Shown here piece after piece: positions 1 to 9,539 of a DNA stretch of 64,000 nucleotides. Within the stretch, counting starts at the first letter, position 1; each line of letters begins with the position of its first letter. Origin of the DNA: Pseudomonas farris (lineage in GTDB: Bacteria; Pseudomonadota; Gammaproteobacteria; Pseudomonadales; Pseudomonadaceae); NCBI RefSeq assembly GCF_019145235.1, contig NZ_JAHSTV010000001.1, forward strand, positions 186,001-250,000, given 5' to 3'. The notes beneath the pieces were generated by a model that saw only the letters and a list, made by a program, of their open reading frames with translations, did not search any database and was not told where the DNA came from. Made by a program: the position numbers and the translations under genes.

Positions 1-73
1 GGAGTAACAATTACTGCACCCCCACCACGGTTCTCTGTGGAAAAACAGTGAACGCCCCACCACGAGAACCGCC

Positions 74-1021
74 ATGAACCTCAAATTTCTCGAAACCTTC
101 GTCTGGGTCGCACGCCTGCAAAGCTTCAGCCTTACCGCCGAGAAAATGTTCAGCACTCAGGCGGCTATCTCCAGCCGGATTGCCTCGCTGGAAGAAGAGT
201 TGGGCCTGCGTTTGTTCGTGCGCGATTCGCGCGGTGTGTCGCTAACGCTGGAAGGTCTCAAGGTGCTCGACTACGCCGAGCAGATGCTCGAGGTTCAGCG
301 AGCGTTGAAACACTCGCTGGATAACACCAACCCGCAACAGGGCCTGGTGCGCATCGGTGTGATGGATACGGTGATCCATACCTGGCTCAGCCCGTTGATG
401 TCGACCTTGATGCAGACCTTCCCCGCCGTGGAAATCGAGATCACGGCCGACGCCGCACGTAATCTGTGCGATCAGTTGCAAAAGGGCTATCTGGACATCG
501 TGTTCCAGACGGACCTGATCCGCCACGAAAGTGTGCGCAACCTCGAACTGGCGCACTACCCCATGCACTGGATCGCCGCCAGTAACTCAATCTATGCCCG
601 CCCCTATGCCTCACTGGCCGAAATGGCCAGTGAGCGCATCATCACCTTCGTCAAAAACTCCCGGCCGCATCAGGATGTACTCAACCTGCTACACGCCCAC
701 GGCATCAGCACGCCACGCGTCAGTTGCGTCAACTCGGTGTCGGCCATGACCCGGCTGATCCGTGACGGCTTCGGTATTGGTGCCTTGCCGGCCGCGCTGG
801 TGGCCAAGCCCTTGGCCAGCGGCGAGCTGATTCAGCTGGAACCGGGCACCCGCTTGCCGCAACTGGATGTCGTGGCTTCATGGCGCGCCGGCGTCGGCCT
901 GGAGTTGATCGAAAGCATCGTCGACATGAGCCGCCAGGTGGTCTCCCAATACGCTGCGGATGTCGGCCCGCTTCGAATGGTTCCGGCACCCGGTCTCAAC
1001 AGCCGACGGACTCTTGAATAA
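74..1021 (+). CDS. LysR-family transcriptional regulator
   Basis: DNA-binding transcriptional regulator of the LysR family, 315 aa, the usual family length. The N-terminal winged helix-turn-helix covers about residues 1-60 (FLETFVWVARLQSFS followed by STQAAISSRIASLEEELG). The periplasmic-binding-protein-like effector domain covers about 90-295. The target is not known. The codirectional DUF1445 gene 90 bp downstream is the obvious candidate, and short dyads containing GTAACAA lie upstream of both genes (4-14 and 1028-1046). The family call is certain; the effector is unknown. Confidence 0.9.
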   Translation: MNLKFLETFVWVARLQSFSLTAEKMFSTQAAISSRIASLEEELGLRLFVRDSRGVSLTLEGLKVLDYAEQMLEVQRALKHSLDNTNPQQGLVRIGVMDTVIHTWLSPLMSTLMQTFPAVEIEITADAARNLCDQLQKGYLDIVFQTDLIRHESVRNLELAHYPMHWIAASNSIYARPYASLAEMASERIITFVKNSRPHQDVLNLLHAHGISTPRVSCVNSVSAMTRLIRDGFGIGALPAALVAKPLASGELIQLEPGTRLPQLDVVASWRAGVGLELIESIVDMSRQVVSQYAADVGPLRMVPAPGLNSRRTLE

Positions 1022-1027
1022 CTTTTT

Positions 1028-1046
1028 GTTGTCCCGGGGTAACAAC
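1028..1046. promoter_or_regulatory. candidate LysR-type operator dyad
   Basis: The sequence GTTGT-N9-ACAAC is an interrupted dyad about 70 bp before the DUF1445 start. A second dyad, GTAA-CAA-TTAC, lies at 4-14 just ahead of the LysR gene. Both contain GTAACAA. The dyads are seen in the sequence; a role as regulator binding sites is inference. Confidence 0.25.
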
Positions 1047-1112
1047 ATTCCTGGTTGGACGTCATCGTCATGGTTTTCTAAAAAGGGTCATCGAACCTGA
1101 AGAGATGCCGTG

Positions 1113-1916
1113 ATGAGCCAACCCACCCTGTCTTTCGAACAACTAAGGCACAGCGTTCCACTGGCCCTGCGCCAATGCATCGCTGCCGGACAATATCAGG
1201 GCCACACCAGCGGCTTGGCCCAAGGTCGGGTGCAAGCCAATATCGTGATTCTGCCCACTGATTGGGCTAACGAGTTTCTCCGCTATTGCACGCTCAATCG
1301 GCAGGCTTGCCCGGTGCTCGACGTTACCGAACCGGGTGATCCGTATTTTCGCAATCTCGGCACAGCCATCGATATCCGCCACGAGGTGTCCCGATACAGG
1401 GTCTATCGCCATGGCGAACTGAGAGAAGAGCCGTCGGATATCGAGCATTTGTGGCAGGACGATCTGGTGGCCTTCGCCATCGGTTGCTCGTTCTCCTTCG
1501 AACAACCGCTGCTGGATGCCGGCATCGCCCTCAGACACATCGATCTGGGGCGCAATGTCGCCATGTACCGAACGAACATAGACACCCGCCCTACCGCGCG
1601 CCTGAGCGGCAAGCTGGTGGTGAGCATGCGCCCGATGAAGGCCGCCGCGGCGATCCAGGCGATCCAGATCACCGCACGCATGCCCAACGTCCACGGCGCA
1701 CCTGTGCACATCGGTGATCCGGCGCTGATCGGCATCGATTCACTCAGCAGCCCGGACTACGGCGATGCCGTGCCAGTCGAAGCCGATGAAATCCCGGTAT
1801 TTTGGGCCTGCGGTGTGACCCCGCAATCGGTGGTGCAAACTTCGCGTCCGCCACTGTGCATCACCCACGCCCCCGGCTGCATGCTGGTAACGGATGTTTT
1901 GAATAGTGCTTTGTAA
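1113..1916 (+). CDS. putative hydro-lyase, DUF1445 / UPF0317 family (D-glutamate cyclase-like)
   Basis: Full-length member (267 aa) of the DUF1445/UPF0317 family, which is annotated as putative hydro-lyase and is related to D-glutamate cyclase. Recognisable blocks are the N-terminal [19 protein letters not shown], the central [12 protein letters not shown] and the C-terminal [10 protein letters not shown] followed by [12 protein letters not shown]. The ATG at 1113 is preferred to the GTG at 1110 because AGAG lies about 8 bases upstream of it. The physiological substrate is unknown. The upstream LysR gene in the same direction suggests conditional expression. Confidence 0.85.
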   Translation: MSQPTLSFEQLRHSVPLALRQCIAAGQYQGHTSGLAQGRVQANIVILPTDWANEFLRYCTLNRQACPVLDVTEPGDPYFRNLGTAIDIRHEVSRYRVYRHGELREEPSDIEHLWQDDLVAFAIGCSFSFEQPLLDAGIALRHIDLGRNVAMYRTNIDTRPTARLSGKLVVSMRPMKAAAAIQAIQITARMPNVHGAPVHIGDPALIGIDSLSSPDYGDAVPVEADEIPVFWACGVTPQSVVQTSRPPLCITHAPGCMLVTDVLNSAL

Positions 1917-1998
1917 ATGAGTGCGGGCTCGCGTGAAATAGTAACGTGAGCCTTGGATTGGACTGTTTTCAACCTGATATGGATGCCACGGACAAACA

Positions 1999-2556
1999 AT
2001 GAACACTGCTCAACAATCGATTCGACAGTACATAAACGCCAAGGACGGTAACCGCCCACATTTGTTACCCCAGGCCTTTGCGCCAGACGCGATCCTGGAC
2101 ATGGTTGTGCACACCGGGTCTATCTCGTTTCCACCCCACGTTGAAGGCATTGGACCTATTGGCGATGTGCTGGTCAGGCGATTCGGCCAGACCTTCGAAA
2201 ACGTCTATACCTTTTGCCTGGGACTCCCACCTGAACCGCAGGCCAAAACATTCCAGTGCAAATGGCTGGTCGGCATGTCCGACAAGAGCTCCGGTGAAGC
2301 CCGAGTCGGTTGCGGTCTGTATGAGTGGCAGTTCAGCCCCGAGTCGAGACTTGTCGAGAGGCTCACTATCACCATTGAACACATGAAAACCCTGCCGGCG
2401 ACTGATCTGCACTGCATCATGGAGTGGGTATCGCAACTGGACTACCCATGGTGCAGTTCGCAAGCGTTAGTGAACAATGTTCCTGACATCGACACGCTTG
2501 AAGAGGTGATCCAGTACCTTGCGGCCAATACTCCAACCTGCACTTCGCAGGTGTAG
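1999..2556 (+). CDS. NTF2/SnoaL-like protein of unknown function
   Basis: Soluble protein of 185 aa with no signal peptide or membrane segment. Its spacing of short helices and strands (MNTAQQSIRQYINAKDGN, then VEGIGPIGDVLVRRFGQTFENVYTF) resembles the cone-shaped NTF2-like/SnoaL fold, in which an early helix and a DAILDMVVH strand line a pocket. No catalytic residues can be assigned. It stands alone between the DUF1445 gene and a terminator at 2659-2684. The fold call is moderate and no function is claimed. Confidence 0.6.
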   Translation: MNTAQQSIRQYINAKDGNRPHLLPQAFAPDAILDMVVHTGSISFPPHVEGIGPIGDVLVRRFGQTFENVYTFCLGLPPEPQAKTFQCKWLVGMSDKSSGEARVGCGLYEWQFSPESRLVERLTITIEHMKTLPATDLHCIMEWVSQLDYPWCSSQALVNNVPDIDTLEEVIQYLAANTPTCTSQV

Positions 2557-2658
2557 AGCTACACAATCAGTCGTATTCAGCTTCCTTGTCATATCCCGCC
2601 AGATGCCGTTGTTACTATTGGTCTGCATTCGAGAATGTACAAACCGGCACGCCTGAGA

Positions 2659-2684
2659 ACGCCACTCAATGAGTGGCGTTTTTG
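2659..2684 (+). terminator. rho-independent terminator
   Basis: AACGCCACTC-AAT-GAGTGGCGTT followed by TTTG. It is a GC-rich stem with a short loop and U tract, about 100 bp after the NTF2-like gene. The same terminator style occurs at 17389-17421. Confidence 0.75.
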
Positions 2685-2689
2685 TGAAA

Positions 2690-3299
2690 TATGCAGCGCA
2701 AACCCCAAAGAAAAACTCGCGGGACCGTAAAGCACCCCTTATTCCATCAGCATCCGGCGCAATACCAATGATTGCGTGGCCTGACCGTGGCTGTCAGAAA
2801 AAAACCGGCATATGTATCGAAAGTTTTCGTTCAAAGCATGGCGCTTTGCCTTGGTTGAACTACCTTTCAAACAAGAAGAAGACATAACGGTTCGAAATGC
2901 CACGTTAGGTTCAGCGATCAGATAGCGGAATGGCAAAAGGAGTTACCTCACTATGATCCTGGCAAGCATTTTCCGGCTCTTTGCTTTGATTGCCGGTTGC
3001 TTTTTAGGGGAGTCAGGTCGGCGCAAAGTGCCGTCTTTAGCTGCAGTTGCTTTCGAGTCTGAGCCTATCGCTCGGCTCGACAGCTCAGGTATCTGGATCA
3101 CTAAAAACCGTTATAGCGAAGGTCGCTCGTTGTTCCGTCAGAACAGCGTATTGCAGTTGCTTGCATGTAGCACCACGGAATATTGCCGGGGCCATTAGTC
3201 AGGGGTCTGGCGGGGTAGAGGGCCGACCAAGGCCCCTTGTAGTGATCCGAGGCAACCTAGTTAGCCTCAAAGATGGCCTATTCAGCGAGGATGCACTTA
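2690..3299. other. intergenic leader of the rcpA operon
   Basis: About 600 bp with no convincing gene. It is less GC-rich than its neighbours. An 81-codon open frame at 2953-3198 has an AGGAG 10 bases before its ATG and a hydrophobic start, but it shows no family features and its downstream part looks non-coding. The stretch probably holds the promoter and 5' leader of the rightward tad block. No clear -10/-35 pair was picked out. Confidence 0.4.
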
Positions 3300-4529
3300 A
3301 TGAGCTATCGTACCGTGCCCGCTTTCAAGCGAATTATCCATGGCCTGTTCTGGACGGGCCTCAGCGTGAATGCGGCTCAGGCCGCGCCGGCCAATTGTTC
3401 ACAACTGGATAATATGCCGACAACGTTTGAGGTCGGTCAGGGGCTCCAGAATGAACTGCGCGTCCCCGTCCCGGTGACACAGCTGGCAGTCGGCGATCCG
3501 AAAATCGCCGACGTGCAACCCAGCGGCAACAACCCCAACGCCTTCTTGCTCACCGGTATGGCGCCGGGGACCACCAGCCTGATGGTCTGGACCGCCTGTT
3601 CGACAACGCCGCGCCAAAGCATGGTATTCGTCAAGGGCAAGGCCACCGCGGCGCTCACCAGTGTCTCGACAGTGCCTTCCGAAGACCCGCTGTTGCCGAT
3701 CCAGGTGCAAACCGACATCCGCTTCGTTGAAGTAAGCCGGACCAAACTCAAGGAAGCCAATGCCTCGATTTTTGGCCGCCAAGGCAACTTCCTGTTCGGC
3801 TCACCGAGAACCTTGCCCACCGTCGGCGGCATTGTCACTCCGTCGGTGCCGGTGAACAACGGCATGTTCAACTTCGCTTTTGCGTCCAGCGATACTCTAG
3901 TGTCGATCAACGCGCTGGAAGGCAGCGGTTTCGCCTACACCCTGGCACGACCAAGCCTGGTCGCGCTCAGCGGGCAGAGTGCGAGCTTCCTGGCCGGTGG
4001 TGAAGTACCGATTCCAGTGCCCAGTTCCGGCAGCGATAACGTGTCCATCGAGTACAAGGAATTCGGTATTCGCCTGACCCTGACGCCGACCATCATCGGG
4101 AAAAACCGTATCGCGCTGAAGGTGGCGCCGGAAGTCAGTGAACTGGACTTCACCAACGCCGTAAGCATCGCCGGCACCATCGTTCCGGCGCTGACCATTC
4201 GACGTACCGACACCAGCATCTCCCTGGCCGACGGCGAAAGCTTCGTCATCAGCGGCCTGATCAGCACCCGCAACAGTTCCCAGGTGAACAAGTTTCCGGG
4301 GCTGGGCGATATCCCGATTCTGGGCGCGTTCTTCCGCGACAACAGCGTCAACCGTGAAGAGCGTGAACTGCTGATGATCGTTACCCCGCATCTGGTCCAG
4401 CCACTGGCTGCCAATGCACAACTACCGTCATTGCCTGGCGAGCAGCTGCGCAATTACGACCCGAACTTCTACCGTATGTTCTTCCTCGAAAATGGCGATT
4501 TCGACAGTCGCTCCGGGCTCTCGCAATGA
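3300..4529 (+). CDS. rcpA: Flp pilus outer-membrane secretin RcpA/CpaC
   Basis: Outer-membrane secretin through which the Flp pilus leaves the cell. From the ATG at 3300 (GAGG about 10 bases upstream) it starts with a signal peptide ending near NAAQAA. The pilus-assembly N domain follows (VGDPKIADVQPSG, AFLLTGMAPGTTSLMVW). The C-terminal secretin domain carries LADGESFVISGLI and FPGLGDIPILGAFF, then ELLMIVTPHLV. Start codons at 3273 or 3291 are possible but have worse ribosome-site spacing. It leads the rightward tad block with tadD and the DUF3613 gene. The ATPase and pilin genes lie on the other strand. At 409 aa it is normal for the family. Confidence 0.92.
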   Translation: MSYRTVPAFKRIIHGLFWTGLSVNAAQAAPANCSQLDNMPTTFEVGQGLQNELRVPVPVTQLAVGDPKIADVQPSGNNPNAFLLTGMAPGTTSLMVWTACSTTPRQSMVFVKGKATAALTSVSTVPSEDPLLPIQVQTDIRFVEVSRTKLKEANASIFGRQGNFLFGSPRTLPTVGGIVTPSVPVNNGMFNFAFASSDTLVSINALEGSGFAYTLARPSLVALSGQSASFLAGGEVPIPVPSSGSDNVSIEYKEFGIRLTLTPTIIGKNRIALKVAPEVSELDFTNAVSIAGTIVPALTIRRTDTSISLADGESFVISGLISTRNSSQVNKFPGLGDIPILGAFFRDNSVNREERELLMIVTPHLVQPLAANAQLPSLPGEQLRNYDPNFYRMFFLENGDFDSRSGLSQ

Positions 4530-4642
4530 GCCTGAATCAGACTTGCCTCGACCTCACTCGTAACGGTGATCTTGAACGCTTGCCAAGCCAGCTTTATTGC
4601 CATTGGCCAGGCGTTCAACGTGTTGTAGCCAGAGGACACTCG

Positions 4643-5353
4643 ATGAAAGCAGTCATTGCAATAGCGGCGACAATCATGCTCACAGGTTGTGCCAGCAATG
4701 GCTTGTCGTCGCGACCGGCTGAGTGTGCCAAGCCCGCTTCGGATCAAGAGCTGGCCCTGAGCTTGGCCGATAACATGGTCAATGAGGGCCGTTTGTATGC
4801 CAGCCTGGCGAATCTTGAAGGTTTGCCCGACAACCTGGTTCAGGTTCGCCTGCGCAAGGCTCGGGTGCTGCGCTTGATGGGGCGTAACGAGGCGGGGCCG
4901 TTGTATCAAAGCTTGCTCGGCACCTGTATGGCCGCTGACGGGGAACATGGCTTGGGCCAGTTGGCCGCGGCCAAAAATGATTACGCCAACGCTACCACTC
5001 ACCTTGAGCGCGCGGTGAAGATGGCCCCCACCGACGACAGGATGCGCAATGACCTGGGGGTGGTCTACCTCAATCAACGACGGATCCCTGAAGCACGCTT
5101 TGAGTTCATGACTGCCATGGAGCTCAAACAGTCCAATTCACTGGCGGCACTGAATATGGTGACGCTGCTGATCTATCAGGATAACTGGAAGGCAGCTTCC
5201 GAACTCGTGACCCGCGCCAGCTTGAGTCCTCAGCAAGTCGCAGAGGCTCAGAGCCGCGCGGAAAAACTCAAGGCTTCTGCTAAAAAAGCAGTGGCATCCG
5301 AGGGGAATCGCAGAACTGAGGTAGCCGCTGCCTCATCCAGTGCGACCAAGTAA
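4643..5353 (+). CDS. tadD: TadD-like TPR lipoprotein of the Flp pilus
   Basis: Lipoprotein pilotin-type component of the Tad apparatus, thought to help secretin assembly. The ATG at 4643, preceded by AGAGGA, gives a clean lipoprotein signal (AIAATIMLTGC-AS, lipobox LTGC). A frame beginning at 4526 would bury that signal. Tetratricopeptide helices run from about residue 80 to 200 (YANATTHLERAVKMAPTDD, LGVVYLNQRRIPEARFEF). The C-terminus is Ala/Lys/Ser-rich and low in complexity. It follows rcpA by about 110 bp and precedes the DUF3613 gene by 18 bp, so one operon is likely. Confidence 0.88.
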   Translation: MKAVIAIAATIMLTGCASNGLSSRPAECAKPASDQELALSLADNMVNEGRLYASLANLEGLPDNLVQVRLRKARVLRLMGRNEAGPLYQSLLGTCMAADGEHGLGQLAAAKNDYANATTHLERAVKMAPTDDRMRNDLGVVYLNQRRIPEARFEFMTAMELKQSNSLAALNMVTLLIYQDNWKAASELVTRASLSPQQVAEAQSRAEKLKASAKKAVASEGNRRTEVAAASSSATK

Positions 5354-5371
5354 AACGTACGAGGAGTCGAG

Positions 5372-5641
5372 ATGAATACCAAGAGGCTGTTGATTGTGTG
5401 CATGGCTTGCCTGTCCACCAGTGCCTGGGCTATTGAACCGGGTCCCTCTTCGAAGGAGCAAAAAGGCACCGAGCAGTGGATGCAGCTACAGATTCGCGGC
5501 ATCGTTGCTTCGCCAAAACTGCAAACCGCTTCGGCCACCGAACGTGACCTGGCCATGCAGCGTTGGCTGAACAGCTTCAACTACCCGATTCCGGAGTTTT
5601 TTGACCAGGATGCAGCGGGAAAAATGACCATCAGCAACTGA
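5372..5641 (+). CDS. DUF3613 small secreted protein of the tad locus
   Basis: An 89-aa exported protein. It has a Sec signal peptide (MNTKRLLIVCMACLSTSAWA) and a short mature part with WMQLQIRGIVASP and ERDLAMQRWLNSF, matching the DUF3613 family often found at the end of tad clusters in Pseudomonas and Burkholderia. A strong GAGGAG site precedes the ATG. It is the last gene of the rightward block. Its function is unknown; a periplasmic accessory role in pilus assembly is inference from location. Confidence 0.8.
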   Translation: MNTKRLLIVCMACLSTSAWAIEPGPSSKEQKGTEQWMQLQIRGIVASPKLQTASATERDLAMQRWLNSFNYPIPEFFDQDAAGKMTISN

Positions 5642-5763
5642 AATACGTCAATGGGTGATCAGCCTCTGGCTTAGTCCAGAGTGGCCTGGCTGCAAAGCCG
5701 GGCTAGATGTCGTGTGCAGGAAAGCATGGCATCTACAAATTATCCAAGCCAGGCCGAATTACC

Positions 5764-5854
5764 CTGTAAGAGCTGCCGCGAGCTGCGATCTTTTGCTCTT
5801 CCGCGATCACTCGGCCATCAAAATCAAAAGATCACAGGCTTCGCCAGCTCCTAC
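5764..5854. repeat. imperfect inverted repeat, GCTGCGATCTTTTG family
   Basis: Left arm CTGTAAGAGCTGCCGC with GCTGCGATCTTTTG, right arm CAAAAGATCACAGGCTTCG with CAGCTCCTAC. It is the first of two copies between the convergent tad blocks. Similar copies lie at 5971-6063 and 52286-52367, with partial copies at 37864-37898 and 63628-63660. Confidence 0.75.
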
Positions 5855-5970
5855 GCTTGACCGCGTCGGTGTTCCTGAAAGGGGTGTCTGGTACCTATCG
5901 CTTGCGCCTTGACCAGCCTGTCACCGAGCGTATCGCGGCAATCAGCGCCAGGTCGTGATTAACAGATAAA

Positions 5971-6063
5971 CGCAGGCTGCGATCTTTTGATTCAGAGGCC
6001 TGGGCAACGAATTGCCTGCCAGAAAAATCAAAAGATCGCAGCCTGCGTCAGCTCCTGCAGGGG
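5971..6063. repeat. inverted repeat, GCAGGCTGCGATCTTTTGAT family
   Basis: Nearly perfect arms: CGCAGGCTGCGATCTTTTGA at the left and its complement ending at about 6047, then CAGCTCCTGCAGGGG. It lies about 50 bp beyond the tadC stop and, with the copy at 5764-5854, fills the gap between convergent operons. It could also stop transcription from either side. Confidence 0.8.
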
Positions 6064-6115
6064 ATGTGTAAAAGCTCGGTTGGCAAGGCCATCCTATTCG
6101 ACAGCAAGGACCTCA

Positions 6116-7081
6116 TTACTTCCCGAATGCCTTGAACACCCCGATCATGGCGGGGCCAATGGCTACCAGAAAGAAGCTCGGCCACAAACAGAAAATCAGA
6201 GGGAATATCATCTTGGTGCCGATTTTCGCCCCCATCTCTTCGGCGGCCTGCGTACGCCGGTCACGGAACTCATCGGCATAGATGCGCAAGGTATCGGCCA
6301 CGCTGGTACCAAAGCGAATACTCTGCGCCAACAGGCTGACCAACCCTTGTACGTCCTCCAGACCAGTACGCACGGCCAGTTGCTTGAGCGCCTCGGTACT
6401 GGAAATGCCCGCGCGGATTTGCGCATTGACCAGGGCCAGTTCTTCAGCCAGTTCAACCTGACTGACCGACATCTCTTCAGCCACCCGTTCGATCGTCAGG
6501 GGCAAGGCCAGGCCCGATTCCACGCAAACCACCATCAGGTCCAGAGCATCCGGAAAGGCGGCACGCAGTCTGCCCTGCCTCGCCTGCTTGCGTTTTCCGA
6601 TATACAACGCGGGTAGCAACCAACCGACAGCAGCAGCCGCTAACACCAGCGACAACCCCGTAATCAGAGAAAGCCTGGGAATCAGCGGCAACGCCAACAG
6701 CGCAAGGCCAACCAATATCAGTGGCAACAACAAGCGCACCGCCCAATACATCTGGGTTGCCGACGATGAGCGGTAACCGGCGTGCATCAACAGGGTTTGT
6801 GTAGCGGACGTCTGACCCGCCTCAGTCGATGCAAAGCGTTGACCGACCCGCTCCAGCAATAACTGCAGATTTCCCGGTGCATCCTGCCCGACTGAACTCC
6901 CCGAATGACCGCGCTTGATCAACGCCAGGCGACGCCGCACAGGATCCTGCAGCCCCAACAGCAGCAGCATCACGGTGATGATGGCGAGCACTGCACTCAG
7001 ACTCATCGCACCGATAAACAACAGGCGTGCCATCTCCTCATTGCCTGTTACTCGACTGAACAACCCGAGTAAAAAATCCAT
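6116..7081 (-). CDS. tadC: Flp pilus inner-membrane platform protein TadC
   Basis: Second inner-membrane platform protein of the Tad machine, a GspF-like T2SSF domain protein that partners TadB and transmits ATPase work to pilin assembly. About 321 aa. Hydrophobic segments are near residues 17-40, 110-160 and the C-terminus (IFPLIFCLWPSFFLVAIGPAMI). The T2SSF core is FPDALDLMVVCVESGLALPLTIERV. The ATG at 7081 is chosen because GGAGGT lies 6-7 bases upstream; the GTG at 7096 lacks such a site. It follows tadB by about 30 bp and is the last gene of the leftward operon. Confidence 0.92.
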   Translation of the reverse strand: MDFLLGLFSRVTGNEEMARLLFIGAMSLSAVLAIITVMLLLLGLQDPVRRRLALIKRGHSGSSVGQDAPGNLQLLLERVGQRFASTEAGQTSATQTLLMHAGYRSSSATQMYWAVRLLLPLILVGLALLALPLIPRLSLITGLSLVLAAAAVGWLLPALYIGKRKQARQGRLRAAFPDALDLMVVCVESGLALPLTIERVAEEMSVSQVELAEELALVNAQIRAGISSTEALKQLAVRTGLEDVQGLVSLLAQSIRFGTSVADTLRIYADEFRDRRTQAAEEMGAKIGTKMIFPLIFCLWPSFFLVAIGPAMIGVFKAFGK

Positions 7082-7110
7082 GACCGGTACCTCCACATGG
7101 CGAATAACGC

Positions 7111-8097
7111 TTAAACCTGAATCCGGATGATTTTGCGAATCCAGAAAATCCCGATCAACATGCCACCAAAAGCGGCGAAGATCAGCTTATGACCGACCGG
7201 ATCATTGAGCAGCACCGGCAAGTAGGTAGGACTGGTGAACACGATCACTGCCGCCAGCACGAAGGGAATGGCCACCAGTATCCAGGCCGACATCCGCCCT
7301 TCGGCCGACAGGGTCTTGACCTTGCGCTGGAAGCGAAAGCGTCCGCGGATCAGACGGCTCAGACGCTCCAGCACCTCAGTCAGATTGCCGCCGGTCTCGC
7401 GATGGATGAGGATCGAGGTCACCAGCATCATCACCGTCATGCTCGGCATACGCTCGAGCAGGCCGAGCATGGCCCGGCGCACATCGTTGCCATAGTTGAT
7501 ATCGGCGAAGGTCAGGCCGAACTCATGAGCAACCGCTCCCTTATGCTCTTCGGCAACCAGGCGCAAGGTTTCGTTGAAAGGGTGCCCGGCGCGTAGGGCA
7601 CGGCACATGGCATCCAGCGCATCCGGCAGACCTTCCTCAAACTCAGCGAAACGTTTGCCACGGTCACGAAAAACTTTCAGCAGGGGTAACCAGAACACCC
7701 CGAAACCCGCCAGCAGCGCCATCCACCAGATTGACGAGATCATCCAGATCGAGACGCCCGCGCAGGCGCCCAGGAACAACCCAAGCAATAACACCCGATA
7801 GGCCCGATATTCGTGTCCGGCCTGCTCGATCACCTGTGTCAGGTTCGCCATGAAGGGCAATTGCTCGAGCATGGCCTCCAGTGGCGACAAGCGCGTCAGG
7901 TATTTCTGCCGCAACACCGTCTGCATGTTGGGCAAATTGTTGGCTTTCTCAAGCACATGCAGACGACCGCGGATGCGCTTGCGCATCTTGCCGGCCTCGC
8001 CGAACACCGGCACCACCACGCCTTGGGACAGGAGGAACACGGCGATAAACACCATGCCGAGGAACATCAGAATGAATTCGCCAGGAATATTGTTCAT
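7111..8097 (-). CDS. tadB: Flp pilus inner-membrane platform protein TadB
   Basis: GspF-like inner-membrane protein of the Tad secretion system. N-terminal membrane segments (EFILMFLGMVFIAVFLLSQG) precede a T2SSF domain with GLPDALDAMCRALRAGHPF and the helix TVMMLVTSILIHRETGGNL. The C-terminus has a further hydrophobic pair. GGAGGC upstream fixes the ATG at 8097, two bases beyond the tadA stop codon, so the two are translationally close. It forms the inner-membrane platform with TadC. Confidence 0.92.
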   Translation of the reverse strand: MNNIPGEFILMFLGMVFIAVFLLSQGVVVPVFGEAGKMRKRIRGRLHVLEKANNLPNMQTVLRQKYLTRLSPLEAMLEQLPFMANLTQVIEQAGHEYRAYRVLLLGLFLGACAGVSIWMISSIWWMALLAGFGVFWLPLLKVFRDRGKRFAEFEEGLPDALDAMCRALRAGHPFNETLRLVAEEHKGAVAHEFGLTFADINYGNDVRRAMLGLLERMPSMTVMMLVTSILIHRETGGNLTEVLERLSRLIRGRFRFQRKVKTLSAEGRMSAWILVAIPFVLAAVIVFTSPTYLPVLLNDPVGHKLIFAAFGGMLIGIFWIRKIIRIQV

Positions 8098-8099
8098 GA

Positions 8100-9536
8100 C
8101 TACCGTGCCTCCATCCACTCAGGCCTGAACATCGTAAGCGGCAATTCGATACCGCGTTTGGCCAGCACATCGCGGAAGGCCGGGATCATGCCGCTGGGGC
8201 GATAATCACCTAGCACCTCGCCGTTTTCGCCCATGCCTTGACGCGCAAAGGAGAATATTTCGGTCATGGTGATGATCTCGCCTTCCATGCCGTTGATCTC
8301 TTGCACACTGACCAGGCGGCGCTTGCCATCCTCCTGACGTTCCAGCTGGATCACCACATCAATGGCCGAAGCGATCTGCTGACGCATGGCTTTGATCGGG
8401 AAGGTCGCCCCGGTCATCGACACCATGTTCTCGATTCGCCCCAACGCATCACGTGCAGTGTTGGCGTGGATGGTGGTCAGCGAGCCGTCGTGGCCGGTGT
8501 TCATCGCCGTCAGCATGTCCAACGCCTCGGCCCCGCGCACTTCGCCGATCACAATGCGATCCGGGCGCATCCGCAGGCTGTTGCGCACCAATTCCCGCTG
8601 GCTCACCTCGCCACGCCCTTCAATGTTGGAAGGTCGGGTTTCCAGGCGCACCACATGGGGCTGCTGCAGTTGCAGTTCGGCCGAGTCTTCGATGGTGACG
8701 ATCCGCTCGTTTTGCGGAATGAAACTGGACAGCACATTGAGCATGGTGGTCTTGCCGCTGCCGGTACCGCCGGAAATCAGCACGTTCAAGCGTCCACGGA
8801 CAATCGCCTTGAGCAGCAGGGCAATGGCCGGGGTTAACGTCCCCACCGAGATCAGGCTGTCGGTGTTGAGCAGGTCCACCGCAAAGCGGCGAATCGACAT
8901 GCTCGGGCCGTCGATTGCCAGCGGCGGGATGATCGCGTTAACCCGCGAACCGTCCTTGAGTCGGGCGTCCACCAACGGTGAGGACTCGTCGATACGCCGG
9001 CCGAGGCTGGACACAATGCGGTCGATGATGTTCAGCAAATGCTGATCATCGCGAAAGCGCACATCGGTCCGTTGCAGTTTGCCAAAACGTTCGACATAGA
9101 CCGAGGCAAAGCCGTTGACCAGAATGTCGGACACGCTGTGATCGGCCAGCAACGGCTCCAATGGACCCAGGCCCAGCACCTCGTCGGTGATCTGCTTGAT
9201 AATCAACTGGCGGCTGACGGAACTCACCGGCGCCGAATGTTCATCGAGCAAGCGCTGGCAAATATCACGAATCTGCCGCGTAGCCTCGGCCTGCTCAAGG
9301 GAGTCCAGCAAGGACAGGTCCATGACCTTGAGCAACTGCTGGTAGATCTTTTCCCGCCACTCGGCTTCCACTGGGGTGACCTGGCTTCTGGTTTCGTAAA
9401 GAACGTCCGGCGCCGCACGTTCCCACGCCATTATTTCCTCTGCCGGGTCCAGCAGGTCGTCGCCCAGCTGAGTCGCCGACGAAGAGGCGGGTTTACCGGA
9501 CTGTTTGCGCAAGCGGTTACGAAAGTCGCTGATCAT
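8100..9536 (-). CDS. tadA: Flp pilus assembly ATPase TadA/CpaF
   Basis: Cytoplasmic hexameric ATPase of the type II/IV secretion superfamily that powers Flp pilus polymerisation. Walker A is [11 protein letters not shown], followed by an Asp-box-like [10 protein letters not shown], Walker B-like [17 protein letters not shown] and a His-box-like [14 protein letters not shown]. The N-terminal domain (residues 60-200) has the CpaF-type [23 protein letters not shown]. At 478 aa it is full length. It starts 3 bp after the tadZ stop. All motifs needed for activity are present. Confidence 0.95.
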   Translation of the reverse strand: MISDFRNRLRKQSGKPASSSATQLGDDLLDPAEEIMAWERAAPDVLYETRSQVTPVEAEWREKIYQQLLKVMDLSLLDSLEQAEATRQIRDICQRLLDEHSAPVSSVSRQLIIKQITDEVLGLGPLEPLLADHSVSDILVNGFASVYVERFGKLQRTDVRFRDDQHLLNIIDRIVSSLGRRIDESSPLVDARLKDGSRVNAIIPPLAIDGPSMSIRRFAVDLLNTDSLISVGTLTPAIALLLKAIVRGRLNVLISGGTGSGKTTMLNVLSSFIPQNERIVTIEDSAELQLQQPHVVRLETRPSNIEGRGEVSQRELVRNSLRMRPDRIVIGEVRGAEALDMLTAMNTGHDGSLTTIHANTARDALGRIENMVSMTGATFPIKAMRQQIASAIDVVIQLERQEDGKRRLVSVQEINGMEGEIITMTEIFSFARQGMGENGEVLGDYRPSGMIPAFRDVLAKRGIELPLTMFRPEWMEAR

Positions 9537-9539
9537 GGG

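Noticed and set aside
2953..3198. Small open frame with AGGAG and a hydrophobic start ahead of rcpA
   Set aside because: After the first 25 residues the sequence looks non-coding and nothing supports conservation; kept only as part of the leader description.
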